Notes under the pieces: generated by a model
Databases searched by the model: none
The model's input: the letters and a program-made list of their open reading frames with translations, nothing else
Told to the model about the DNA's origin: nothing
Shown: positions 10,753 through 21,427 of the stretch, in pieces
Layout: every line of letters starts with the position of its first letter
How positions within the stretch are numbered: position 1 is the first letter of the stretch
Position numbers and translations under genes: made by a program
Assembly (NCBI GenBank): GCA_033239125.1
Contig: BSWB01000001.1
Span: forward strand, 140,817,981 to 140,881,980
Length of the DNA: 64,000 nt
Reading direction: 5' to 3'
Source of the DNA: Fagopyrum homotropicum
Lineage: Eukaryota > Streptophyta > Magnoliopsida > Caryophyllales > Polygonaceae

Positions 10753-11156
10753 TAAATGAAGTAAAGAAGAGTGAAAGAAGGTTCTCACAATGTAAAAATG
10801 GTTTGCTATGGTATTTGGGATTTCTCAAGTGGATTGATGGTGGATGATCCTATCAACAATGGTAGAGAGCTCTAAGTGTTCATCAAGGCGTCGGGACCCG
10901 CGCTAGGCACCGCTAGCCGTCCAAGTTCCGCGTCCGCTCCACCCATAATTGATGAGGGGTTCATCATCATCATTCACATGCCATGCAAGGCTTCCAATGC
11001 TACCAAGACTCTAGCACACACACAAAACACACCAAGCACACAAAAACAGAAAAATCAAAAACAAAAACAAAACGAAAAAGGGAAAACGTTACCAATGGGT
11101 TGCCTCCCATCAAGCGCTTCTTTAAGGTCATACGCTTGACCAAACTCGGGGACGTC
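10753..11156 (-). other. F3a pol-downstream spacer with stem-loop A
   Basis: There is no third ORF in this 0.4-kb space, whereas F5 has about 2.3 kb here. It holds stem-loop A on minus at 11094-11111 (ATGGG-AGGCAA-CCCAT, with a flanking wobble pair) and an AAGCGCTT before it. The T-A to A-T change compared with F2 is compensatory. Confidence 0.65.
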
Positions 11157-12566
11157 TCATTCTAGGTGAAGTGGGGCAATCATATCCACCGGAGCTCCCG
11201 GGACATACTTCTTCAACCGGTGCCCATTCACCTTGAAATCTCCACAATGCTCCCCTCCTATCTCAATAGCTCCCTGGGGGAAGATCTTCTTCACCACATA
11301 TGGCCCGGTCCATCTTGATTTTAGCTTTCCGGGGAAAAGCCGCAGCCTTGAGTTGAAGAGAAGGACAAGGTCGCCTTCACTCAACTCCTTCGGGATGAGG
11401 CGCTTGTCATGCCACCGTTTGGTTCTCTCCTTGTAGATCCGGACATTCTCATAAGCATCCAACCGGATCTCCTCAAGGGCATTCATATCAAGCAACCTCT
11501 TCTCTCCCGCTTCCTTGAGGTCAAAATTTAGCCACTTAATGGCCCAATAAGCTCTATGCTCCATTTCTACCGGAAGGTGGCAAGATTTGCCATAGACTAA
11601 CTTGTAGGGAGTGGTGCCAATAGGTGTCTTGAAAGCGGTTCTATATGCCCACAAAGCATCATTGAGCTTCATAGCCCAATCCTTTCTCGTCCTAGAGACC
11701 GTCTTCTCAAGAATTCCCTTTATCTTCCGGTTGGAGATCTCCACTTGGCCACTAGTTGGGGGATGGTAAGGTGTTGCCACCTTATGAGTCACCCCATACT
11801 TAGCCAAAAGTGCCCCATAATTCCTATTGGTGAAATGCTTCCCTCCATCACTAATAATCACCCTTGGTGTTCCAAACCTAGGGAAGATCACTCGGTTGAA
11901 GAACCGCACCACCACCTTGGCATCATTTGTAGGAGAGGCGATTGCTTACACCCATCTTGAAACATAATCAACCGCCAATAGGATGTAGAGGTTGCCACAT
12001 GAAGAAGGAAATGGTCCCATGAAGTCCACACCCCATACATCAAATATATCCACCTCTTGTATGTTGTTCAAGGGCATCTTATTCCTCCTTGAGTTGTTGC
12101 CCGTCCTTTGGCAAGCATCACAAGCTACCACAAAGCTTTGCACATCCTTGAACAAACTTGGCCAAAAGAAGCCCGATTGCAACACCTTCGCACATGTCTT
12201 GTGTGAGCTAGCATGGCCTCCACATGTCAAGGAGTGACAATGGCGGATCACACTCTCCACTTCATCCTCCGGTATGCATCTTCTAAACATTCCATCCGGC
12301 CCTCTGTTGAACAAAAGTGGTTCACTCCAATAGTAGTGCCTCACATCCTTGAAGAACTTCTTTCTTTGGGTATATGTCAATCCGGGAGGCACTTCCTCAC
12401 ACACAAGATAGTTCACAATGTCGGCATACCATGATTCACTTCCTCTAGACGCTTGGAACAAGCACTCCTCCACCATTTGCAATTGCTCATCCCGGAATGA
12501 GTCATCAATCGGGATGTCATCTCTTTCAAGCTCCAATGGTGGGAGTCTACTAAGGTGATCCGCCAC
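11157..12566 (-). pseudogene. F3a pol: integrase (one stop)
   Basis: This is the integrase part of F3a pol. It starts after RNase H with ADHLSRLPPLELERDD and shows a zinc-binding HHCC module (VESVIRHCHS, VACDACQRTGN). The catalytic core has WGVDFMGPFPSS, IISDGGKHF and SGQVEISNR, giving D, D and E. The C-terminal part (WHDKRLIPKELSEGDLVLL, WTGPYVVKKIFPQGAIEI) reaches a stop at about 11157. A single TAA near 11946, just after VDYVSRWV, splits the domain; the F3b copy has a sense codon there. All three acidic residues survive, so decay is slight. Confidence 0.88.
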
Positions 12567-13411
12567 GGAGTTCTCGGATCCCTTCTTCTCCCGGATTTCA
12601 AATCAAACTCTTGAAGAAGAAGGATCCACCGAATCAACCTAGGCTTGGCATCCTTCTTGGTGAGGAGATAACGGATCGCAGCATGATCCGTATAAATAAT
12701 GACCTTCGCTCCAACAAGATATGAGCGGAACTTCTCAAATGCATACACAACCGCTAGCAACTCCTTCTCGGTGGTAGCATAATTGAGTTGGGCATCATCT
12801 AGTGTCTTGCTAGCATAATAAATGGCATGTGTGCGCCCATCTTTCCTTTGCCCCAAAACAGCCCCAACGGCTACATCACTTGCATCACACATGATCTCAA
12901 ACGGTAAACTCCAATCCGGAGGTTGCATGATAGGTGCGGAGATCAAAGCGTTCTTCAACCTACAAAAAGCCTCAAGGCAATCCTTGGAGAAAACAAACTC
13001 AACATCTTTCATTAGTAGGTTAGTAAGAGGCTTAGAAATTTTAGAGAAGTCTTTAATAAACCTCCGGTAGAAACCGACATGCCCTAAGAAACTCCTTACC
13101 CCCTTCACCGAGGTAGGTGGCGGCAACTTCTCTATCGTCTCAATCTTGGCCCTATCAACCTCAATGCCACGGTTGGACACCAAGTGTCCCAACACAATGC
13201 CTTGACTTACCATGAAGTGGCATTTTTCCCAATTCAAGACAAGATTTGTCTCCTCACATCTTTTCAATACCAATGACAAGTTAGCAAAGCAATTATCAAA
13301 GGAAGAACCATAAACAAAGAAGTCATCCATGAACACTTCCATGATATTTTCAATGTATTCCGAAAAGATGGTCATCATACACCTTTGGAAGGTGGCGGGT
13401 GCATTACACAA
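12567..13411 (-). pseudogene. F3a pol: RT C-terminal half and RNase H (frameshifted)
   Basis: It starts just after a one-base shift near 13412 in the MPFGLCNAP region of RT. It includes the catalytic FMDDF, GIVLGHLVSNRGIEVD, FLGHVGFYRRFIKDFSKI and an RNase H domain with EIMCDASDVAVGAVLG, TTEKELLAVVYAFEKF and IIYTDHAAIRYL. A second one-base loss near 12601 (after LLQEFDL) throws the frame off before the integrase. The domains themselves look intact. The two shifts would give truncated products unless the ribosome slips; I see no slippery site, so I read them as damage. Confidence 0.88.
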
Positions 13412-16400
13412 CCAAATGGCATTCTCCTATATGCAAAAGTGCCCCATGGACATGTAAAGGTGGTTTTCTCTTGGTCATCGGGGTGAATAGGGATTTGGAA
13501 GAATCCACTATAGCCATCTAAATAGCAAAAGTGAGAGTGTTGAGCTAACCTTTCTAGCATTTGGTCAATGAAGGGAAGAGGGAAGTGATCTTTCCTAGAG
13601 GCCATGTTGAGCTTCCTATAGTCAATACACATCCTCCACCCCGTAACCGTCCTAGTCGGGATTAGTTCATTGTTCTCATTGGTCACTACGGTCATCCCAC
13701 CCTTCTTAGGAACTACATCAACGGGACTAACCCACTTACTATCCGAGATAGGGTAGATTATCCCCGCATCGAGCAACTTAATGATGTCCTTCTTAACCAC
13801 CTCTTTCATTATAGGATTCAATCTTCTTTGATGTCTAATAGAGGGTTTATGGTTATCTTCCATCATTATCTTATGCATGCACAAAGAAGGTTTAATGCCA
13901 ACTAAATCATCAATGGTATAGCCAATGGCTTTCCTATGCAATCTTAGCTCATGCAACAACTTAGCAAGTTCATCATCATTCAAGCATGCATTCACAATAA
14001 CCGGATATGTAGAATTATCGCCAAGGAAAGCATATTTTAAATGAGAGGGGAGGGGTTTAAGTTCAAGTTTAGGAGGACCTTTGTCGAGTGGAGACGATCC
14101 AAATAACGTTGGATGAGATGAATCCAAAGCAAATGAAGACCCTCCAAGGCTCCTTGAAGCTTGTTCATCGTCAAGAGCTGTTGCTGGGGAAACCACGGCC
14201 AACTCCACGGTTGGCTCCACATCCACGGCCGTGGAAGTTGCCAGGCTTGCTCTTTTGAGCTTTCCAGAGAGTTCTACGGCCGTGGAACACATTCCACGCC
14301 CGTGGAACTTACAGCTGTTCAGCATGCCTTCGTGATCCTCAAATCCAACTCTTGTCTCCTTTTCTAGTGCTTCCAAGGCCTTGATCTCTTCATTGCAAGC
14401 CTCCTCAACACCTCCCTCCATCAAACTTAAGGTAAGAACCTTCTCCAAGGGGTCCTTGATCAAGATCGAGCTCACAACTTCTCTAGACTCCTCTTGCTCG
14501 ACAATGTTGAACACATCTTCATCAAGGGTTGGCCCTTTCATCATTGTGGATAGCTTGAACTTGATGTTCTCTTCTCCAATGTTGAAGGAGAGAACCCCAT
14601 TCTTGCAATCCACTAGGCATCCGGAAGTGGCTAGAAAAGGTCTTCCTAAGATGATGGGAACGGGATAGTCCGCCGGGATGTCCAAAACAACGAAGTCTAT
14701 GGGCACATAGAACTTCCCTAGTTGCACCGGAATGTCCTCCAAAATCCCAACCGGATGAGTAATAGAGCGGTCCGCCATGTAGAGGGTCATCTTGACCGGC
14801 TTTGGCTCTCCTAGCCCAACCTTGTTGCAAAGTGCAAGCGGTATGATGCTTACACTTGCCCCAAGATCACAAACGGCTTCATACTTCACATCTCCCACTC
14901 CAATTGGGACACAAAAAGAACCCGGATCTCTTAGCTTGGGAGGCATCTCCTCCTTCATTGTTTGGATCAATTCCGATGATCTCTTTATCATTCTTATCTC
15001 CCCATACTCCTCCAACTTCCTTTTGTTGGAGAGTATCTCCTTCAAGAACTTGCCATATGCCGGCATACCTAAGATAGCATCCATGAACGGAATATTAATA
15101 TGCAATTTAGACATAAGTTCAAGGAATTTACCAAAGTGATTGTCCAAGCGAGCTCTTGCTCGTGATTGTGGGAACGGTAGTGGTGGTTTGTATGGAGGCG
15201 GTGCCACATAGGTTTGCTCAACATCCTTGCTCTTGCCCCCATCTTCTTGCAATATCTCTTCTTCTATCACTACTTGCTTTCCTTTAGCATTCTCCTTGGG
15301 CAAAGGATCCTTCATACTCAACCCACTCCTCGTTATAATGGCCAACACTTGGCCTCTTGGGTTGTCTTCGGTTCTTCCGGGAAGCTTTCCCGGATCTCTA
15401 TGGGCTTCATCCGCTTTTTGGAACACTTGTGCTTCCAACACTTTTTGAGCTTTGGAAATGGAAGTCACCGTGCTCTCAAGGCCACTCAACCTTCCAAGCA
15501 ATTGTTCAAACATCATTTTGGTTCTATCCTTTAGAGGTTGAGTAAATCCGGGTGGAGGTTCTTGTGAAGCTTTTGGTGGTGGAGTTGTGCTTGTAGAAGC
15601 GGGAGGGTTTAAGGCTCCATCCGGGTTAGAATAGAAAAACCCGGGATGGTTATGGTTGGGCCGGTAATTGTTGAATTGCCGGTTGTTGTTGAAGTTCCTT
15701 GGGCCTTGGTAATTGTTGTTGTAGTTGGCCCTTCCCATGTAGTTCACATCTTCCTCCTTGGAAGATAAGTTGGCTTGCACTTGCACTTGAGGAGTTGCTT
15801 GGTTCTTCAAAGTTGTAGCACACAACTCCCTCAAAGACTTCAATTCATTATTGATGGCATCAAGCTTGAAGTTGCTCATGGTGACTTCACTCACCTCATA
15901 TGCTCCCGCCTTTCTCCCTTCACTCTTCCTATGGGAGTATTTCTCGATCACTAGAGCTTGTTTCTCCACAAACTCCCAAGCATCATCTACATTCTTCTCC
16001 ATAAAAGTCCCACCGGAAAGATATTGGAGCTTGAATTGGCTATCTTCATCAAGTCCTTTGAAGTAGATTTTCAATAGCTCAATTTTTGGTATACCATGGT
16101 GTGGACAATCTAGGAGAAGATCTTTGAACCTCTCCCAAGACTTGAACAAACTTTCTCTATCCTTCATCACGAAGGTGTTGATCTTCCCTCTTAACTCGGT
16201 AGTCTTGGAAGGTGGGAAGAACTTAGTCAAAAACTCGGTTGTCAACTCCTCCCAAGTACTCACTCGCCCTTGTGGAATAGATTGATACCAAGCCAAGGCT
16301 TTATCCTTAAGAGAGAAGGAAAAATCCCTAAGCTTATGGTTGTTGCTCTCCAATCTTGGCGGTCTAAGAGTCTCCATCAAAATCTCATAGTTCATCAAGT

Positions 16401-16902
16401 GTTGATGAGGAGACTCTCCTTCCATCCCTCCAAATTGATTATGCCGGATCATTTGTAGAATTTGAGGGCGGAGCTCGTAGTTGTGGATTGTGGGATCTCC
16501 TAAGTTCACACCCGGGCGGTGTGCTCTTTGTGCCGGATCCATACGCCTTCCTAAATTTTGTGGCTCTTCAATAGCAATGGGCACAACCCTAACATTCGCC
16601 GCCGGCTGCGGTTGTGGTGGTGGAGGTGGAGGTTGTTGACGATTAAGCTCTCCTTGCACAAGGGCTTGCCTAATCTCATCTATCTCCCTCCTAGTTGCTT
16701 CTTGCCTTTCATTAGCAAGTCTCCTCTCTTCCTCCAAGAGCTCATCTCTTAGCCTTATTTGCTCTAAAGCCTCATCCAATTCAGCTTGGAGATCTCTTCC
16801 GGCCATCTCTTTTCCCTTTTTAATGCTCTTTGATCTAGATCTAAGGGTTTTCTCCGGTTCGGGATCGAATGGAGCTAAATCCTTGCCACGAGATCTTCGC
16901 AT
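13375..16902 (-). CDS. F3a gag-protease-RT polyprotein (N-terminal part)
   Basis: The start is MRRSRGKDLAPFDPEPEKT at 16902; the frame is open further upstream, but F2b and F5 begin at the same MR motif. Gag has a coiled-coil-like N-terminus, a Pro run, then the retrotransposon gag domain (FSFSLKDKALAWYQSIP, FLTKFFPPSKTTELRGKIN) and an Asn-rich segment where a zinc knuckle might be expected; I see no CCHC. The protease motif is CDLGASVSIIPLALC. The linker before RT contains FHGRG, STAVE and STAVD residues that are translations of CCACGGCCGTGG palindromes (14190-14310). RT begins with KWVSPVDVVPKKGGMT and DHFPLPFIDQMLERL, and the frame is lost after MPFG near 13412. About 1170 residues are uninterrupted. 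Confidence 0.9.
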   Translation of the reverse strand: MRRSRGKDLAPFDPEPEKTLRSRSKSIKKGKEMAGRDLQAELDEALEQIRLRDELLEEERRLANERQEATRREIDEIRQALVQGELNRQQPPPPPPQPQPAANVRVVPIAIEEPQNLGRRMDPAQRAHRPGVNLGDPTIHNYELRPQILQMIRHNQFGGMEGESPHQHLMNYEILMETLRPPRLESNNHKLRDFSFSLKDKALAWYQSIPQGRVSTWEELTTEFLTKFFPPSKTTELRGKINTFVMKDRESLFKSWERFKDLLLDCPHHGIPKIELLKIYFKGLDEDSQFKLQYLSGGTFMEKNVDDAWEFVEKQALVIEKYSHRKSEGRKAGAYEVSEVTMSNFKLDAINNELKSLRELCATTLKNQATPQVQVQANLSSKEEDVNYMGRANYNNNYQGPRNFNNNRQFNNYRPNHNHPGFFYSNPDGALNPPASTSTTPPPKASQEPPPGFTQPLKDRTKMMFEQLLGRLSGLESTVTSISKAQKVLEAQVFQKADEAHRDPGKLPGRTEDNPRGQVLAIITRSGLSMKDPLPKENAKGKQVVIEEEILQEDGGKSKDVEQTYVAPPPYKPPLPFPQSRARARLDNHFGKFLELMSKLHINIPFMDAILGMPAYGKFLKEILSNKRKLEEYGEIRMIKRSSELIQTMKEEMPPKLRDPGSFCVPIGVGDVKYEAVCDLGASVSIIPLALCNKVGLGEPKPVKMTLYMADRSITHPVGILEDIPVQLGKFYVPIDFVVLDIPADYPVPIILGRPFLATSGCLVDCKNGVLSFNIGEENIKFKLSTMMKGPTLDEDVFNIVEQEESREVVSSILIKDPLEKVLTLSLMEGGVEEACNEEIKALEALEKETRVGFEDHEGMLNSCKFHGRGMCSTAVELSGKLKRASLATSTAVDVEPTVELAVVSPATALDDEQASRSLGGSSFALDSSHPTLFGSSPLDKGPPKLELKPLPSHLKYAFLGDNSTYPVIVNACLNDDELAKLLHELRLHRKAIGYTIDDLVGIKPSLCMHKIMMEDNHKPSIRHQRRLNPIMKEVVKKDIIKLLDAGIIYPISDSKWVSPVDVVPKKGGMTVVTNENNELIPTRTVTGWRMCIDYRKLNMASRKDHFPLPFIDQMLERLAQHSHFCYLDGYSGFFQIPIHPDDQEKTTFTCPWGTFAYRRMPFGCVMHPPPSKGV

Positions 16903-17019
16903 GCACCTAAAGAGTAAGAGATGTCCTGAAAAGCAAAGACACACACCAAAGAGAGATCAAAAGCAACAAGAAAGATCTACACTATAAACAATCACCAAAA
17001 GACTCAATCTAGACCTAGT

Positions 17020-17036
17020 CCCCGGCAACGGCGCCA
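17020..17036 (-). promoter_or_regulatory. Primer-binding site, tRNA-Asp type (F3a)
   Basis: On minus, TGGCGCCGTTGCCGGGG lies a few bases inside the 5' LTR. It is complementary to the 3' end expected for plant tRNA-Asp, the primer usual for Athila elements. Confidence 0.8.
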
Positions 17037-17042
17037 AAAACT

Positions 17043-18866
17043 TGTTACGCTCAGGATGTGATACACAATGGGTTTTAAAATTTGTAAACTCGTTATATTT
17101 CTCCTAACTCCTAGAAAACCCGCAGTGTACGGGACGTTTGTAGTAGGGATAGTATTCCGAGGTCGAACACAAAGACTAAGGTGAGATTGATTCGATTTAT
17201 GATCAAGTTTAGTGAAGATCTAGGTTGTAGAAAAGAGAAAGAAATAAAGAAATGAAAACCTCAATGTTTTTGGTTGGTTTTTTGGTGATCAATCAAGGAT
17301 CACAAATGATTCAAAGTAAACAATCAATTAAGCTAACGAATCAACACAAACAAACAAGCTAAACACGAGATATGAATCAAAAGAGAAAAGCGGATTCTAG
17401 GGGTTGGAAGTTCTGGTTATGGCATAGGACTCAAGCTATCTAATCATCCTTGGATTAACTATGATATGTTAGGAGTGAGTGTTTCTAGATTGGGATCAAT
17501 CACCGGGTAGGTCTCATGGTCCACTAGTCCGTCCCTAAGGTCTCATTACCGGGTAAGTCTCTAAGAACCTAAGGGGGTGGAATTCTACACAAACTGGATT
17601 GTTACCTAGGGATCTAACCTATCCTTACCGGGTAATTCTCGAAAGGGTTAGTCCTAAACAACTATCCTAGCACACTTAGTCCAATGGCGGCTTATGAGGC
17701 TCACCACTACCTAGGGTTTGTCATCTTTGAAATCCAAGAGTAAGAATCACTGGGTAAGTCTCTTCTAACACTTAGTTGCTACACTAGGTCACCCTAAGGT
17801 AGATTTTACTCAACAAACACTAGGATTTCAACATTCTAACAATCTAAAGCTAGATCCATCGAACCAGGGAGAATCACGGGCTTTTCTACCAAGTCCACGG
17901 CCGTGGTCTGGCAAGAACAAACCGTGGACTCCAACAGAGGCTACGTTCAAGTAAGTGACTCATCCAAGGACAAATCTAAGTCCATCCTATCATAGTCCTA
18001 GCCATAACCATCCTTTCCTTACCCTAGAATCACATCTATTTAGCCTACAACATTCATCATAACAATCGAAATCATCAAACATAAAATAATGGTTTCCATT
18101 TGCAAGATAATGAAGAGAAAGATATAAGCAAGTGAAGTAGACAAAACCAAGCTGAAAGTAAGATTAAAATGACTCACAACCCTTCCAAAAGAAGGTTTAG
18201 ATGGTTCATACAATCTCTAGAAATCGATTCCGAAATTCTTCACTACAAAAGCTATCAAGGTCTAACAATGGTGTGTTCTTCTCCTTCCTCTCAAATGGAG
18301 TTCTTCTTCCTCCTCCAATGGTAGCTTCCTTCCTTAGAGAATCTTCTTGTTTTGGTAGTGAATGTGGAATTGGATGGTGGAATGGAAGATGAAAGATGCT
18401 TCTCTCAGCCAATGCAGGACCACTTTTATACTACAACTTTGCAAGAGCTGGCCAAGAGATCGTGGAACAGCTGTCACAACCGCTTGGCAAGAACCACGGT
18501 TGGTTCCACGGCCGTGGTCCTTCAGTGAACCGTGGTTTGGTGCTTCAGCGTTGCCTTGGTTCATTAAGCTTTGATTTGGTGCATGGCTTATGTTGGCAAG
18601 GTTCCATGAGTCCTCCTTAGCCCTTAGCTTGCATCCTAATGAGTCCGAGGGTGTATCATCTAGATAAACGATCCTCAAACGTATCGTTTAAGCTCCTAAT
18701 TCTCCCAAAATACCTACAAAGCAATGCAAGAGTCCATGTAGACGTCTATCTCGACAAAATACGTGAATTGAGTGCAAACGTCGTGAACTAGTGCTAAACC
18801 ATGCATGAATGAGTGAGAAGTCTATCTAAATGACTACCTAAACCTAAGTCATAAATCGTGTTATCA
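17043..18866 (-). repeat. F3a 5' LTR
   Basis: 1824 bp, TGTTACGC...TTATCA on plus. It is nearly the same as 7658-9480, including the ACCGGGTAAGTCTC repeats and the CCACGGCCGTGG palindromes near 17896 and 18507. Minus-strand TATAAAAG at 18423-18430 may be the TATA box. Confidence 0.9.
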
Positions 18867-20357
18867 ACTACACCTCAGTAAAGAAGAACTGCGGCTGGAA
18901 AAGGAAGAAACTCGCGTAAGGACGGAGGCGATCGAAGCAGATATGGCGGCTCTACGAGACTAATATCTACCTTGACCGAATCAAGATCCTCGACCGAGGC
19001 AAGACCCAGTTCCAGACCCTCGACCGAGACAAGACCCAATTCCAGCTGCCCCGGCCGAGATACTTCCACCTCGGATGCCTGTCCGAGATGTTCTTTTTGC
19101 AGGTATTCCATAGACCCTAGAACAGAGGATGGACCCAAACCAGCAAGTGAGGCATCCAAGAGTCAACCTAGGTGTTCCAGCGGACCATGATTATGAACTT
19201 CGACCGCAAGTTCTTTCCATGATCCGCCAATGCCAGTTTAGAGGTTTAGAAAGGGAGTCTCCGCATCAATATTTACAAAATTATGAGATTTTGATGGACA
19301 TTGAAACCTTCAAGAGCGGAAAATAACAATTACAAGTTAAGGCCTTTTTACTTTTCTTTAAAGGATAAGGCGCTTGGTATCAATCTCTTCCTCCCGGAAA
19401 GATCAACACTTGGGAGGAGATGATGACGGAATTCTTAACTAAATTCTTTCCCCCCTCTAAACCGCTGAAATGAGAGGGAAGATCAATGTATTCATCATGA
19501 AGGACAAGGAGAGTTTGTCCAAGTCATGGGAAAGATTTAAAGGCATTCTTTTGGATTGCACGCATCATGGGATTCCAAAGATAGAGTTGTTGGAGATATA
19601 CTTTAAGGGATTGGATGGAGGTACCCAATTCAGCCTTAATCTACTATCCGCCGGCACATTCATGGACATGCCGTTTGATGAAGCTTGGGAGTTCATTGAG
19701 AAACAAGCTTTCCACATGAAGAAATATTCTCACCAAGGAACTGAAAATGGAGTTAGGAGGGTCAACTTCCAAGAAGCTCCATCAAATGATGATCAACTCA
19801 CCTCCCTCAAGAATGATGTGAAGCAATTGAAAGACCTTTTGGTTGCTCATACCAAAAAGGAAGAGGGAGGATATCAAGGGTCAAGGAACAACAATCAAGC
19901 TTCCCGGAACAACAACTACAACAACAATAGAGGATCCAACAACAATAATTGGAGATCCAACAATCAAAATTCGGGTAACCCTTACTCTAACTCCAATTCG
20001 AATATTTCTTCTAATTCTTTCCTCTCTTCTTCTTCTACTCCATTGAAGAGCCAAGAGCATGGATCAAGTTCGTCCCAACCAGAAAAGAAAGATGCAGTGT
20101 TGGAGGCCATCTTAATTAAGCTCAATCCTATGGAGACATCCATGACTTCATTTTCGAAGGCACAAAAGGCCTTAGAGCAACAACTTTTTAGTAAGGCGAA
20201 TGAAGCGCCAAGAGATCCATGGAAGCTCCCAGCATGGACAGAGAGAAAACCCAAAGGACAAATAATGGCAATAACGACGAGAAGTGGACTGAAAACTACA
20301 GATCCAGTGCCTCAATCGATGCTAGTACAGATGAAGAACACCTCGGTCCAGGTATAG
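18867..20357 (+). pseudogene. F2a gag (broken, 5' end missing)
   Basis: It begins within the coiled-coil N-terminus of Gag (EELRLEKEETR; TEAIEADMAALRD), matching F2b residues about 50-80. Stops and shifts occur near 18960, 19326 and 19440. The clear gag domain piece is 19470-20357: MRGKINVFIMKDKESLSKSW, then an Asn-rich segment, then AQKALEQQLFSKANEAPRD. It ends at a TAG at 20355-20357 that F2b does not share. Near 18970-19090 and 20340-20400 the frame is built of CTCGACCGAG-type palindromes. The start of gag was removed together with the LTR end at the F3 junction. Confidence 0.85.
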
Positions 20358-21427
20358 TTGAAGAACACTTCGGCCGAGGTACCAACCGAGGTGGAGCCTC
20401 AGAAAGCGGAGGAGAAATTTGAAGTTTATGTTCCACCTCTTGCTTATAAACCACCACTTCCATTCCCTCAGTCAAGGGCCAGAGCACATCTAAACAAGAA
20501 CTTTGGTAAGTTCCTTGACTTGATGAATAAACTACACATTAAAATATCTTTCCTTGATACTATTCTAGGGATGCCCGCATATGGGAAGTTCTTGAAAGAG
20601 ATTATATCAAGAAAGAGGAAGCTGGAAGACCTTGGTGAAGTAAGGATGACATCTAAATCCTCGGAGCTCATTCAAATCATGAAGGAGAAGATGCCACCCA
20701 AATTAAGAGATCCCAGCTCATTTTTCATTCCCATTCAAGTTGGGGATGTGACTTGTGAAGCCTTGTGTGATCTAGGAGCCAGCGTGAGCATCATCCCGCT
20801 GGAGCTATGTGTGAAGATCGGTCTTGGAGAGCCCAAACCGGTCAAGATAAGGTTGTACATGGCGGACCGCTCCATTACCCACCCCGTGGGCATCTTGGAA
20901 GACGTTCCGGTTAAGTTAGGTAACTTCTATTTACCTATAGAATTTGTTGTGCTTAATATTCCCGCAGATTATCCCGTTCCTATCATTCTCGGGAGACCAT
21001 TTCTAGCAACTTCGGGTTGCAATGTGGATTGTAAGAACTCCAAGTTAAAATTCAACATTGGCGGTGATCAGGTAAGGAGAGCCGCTAGAGGATGATATCT
21101 TCAACATCTACGATGAAAAAGAATCAAGAGAATTGGTGAGCTCTATCCTTATTAATGATCCACTTGAAAGAGTGATTAGTTTTAGCTTAATGGAGGAAGG
21201 TATAGATGCTTCTTGTGATGCAAATATACGGAGCTTAAAGGCGCTGGAAGAAGATCCAGGAGCTAATATTGAAAAACTAATCCAGGAGAAGAAGATCTCC
21301 AGTTTCGGTCCCAGTTGTAGTACCTAGACCGAGGCACCTGCTGGACCAAGCGAGGTGTTCTTAGCTGAAGAACATCTCGGTCACCCACTCTGGACCTCGA
21401 CCGAGGTCGAAAGCGAGATGATGTAAA
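20358..21427 (+). pseudogene. F2a protease and linker, interrupted by F2b
   Basis: It continues the gag frame after the TAG. It has SRARAHLNKNFGKFLDLMNK, MPAYGKFLKEIISRKRKL, and the protease CDLGASVSIIPLELCVKIG with VPIILGRPFLATSG. The frame shifts near 21090, where it lacks a short piece found in F2b. The linker before RT is in another frame (21133-21327) and ends at the palindrome-rich region 21329-21412 (CCTCGACCGAGGTCG). F2b is inserted at 21428, and the same linker resumes at 33095. Confidence 0.85.

Larger units (their letters stand above)
7658..18866 (-). mobile_element. F3a, nearly full-length Athila-type element
   Basis: A minus-strand element of about 11.2 kb with LTRs of 1823 bp (7658-9480) and 1824 bp (17043-18866), both TGTTACGCTC...GTTATCA. 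The two LTRs differ at only some tens of positions by eye, so it is young compared with F1 and F4. It has a primer site at 17020-17036, a long gag-protease-RT frame, RNase H, integrase and the 3' non-coding modules, but no third ORF. The right flank is F2 gag sequence. The left flank is a partial second F3 copy, so no target duplication is seen. Three small lesions in pol make it defective. Confidence 0.9.

Noticed and set aside
14381..15545. Plus-strand frames opposite F3a gag-pol
   Set aside because: Shadow frames of a strong minus-strand coding sequence with recognisable domains.
17020..17036. tRNA-like sequence at the primer sites
   Set aside because: Only about 18 nt complementary to a tRNA 3' end; there is no tRNA gene.
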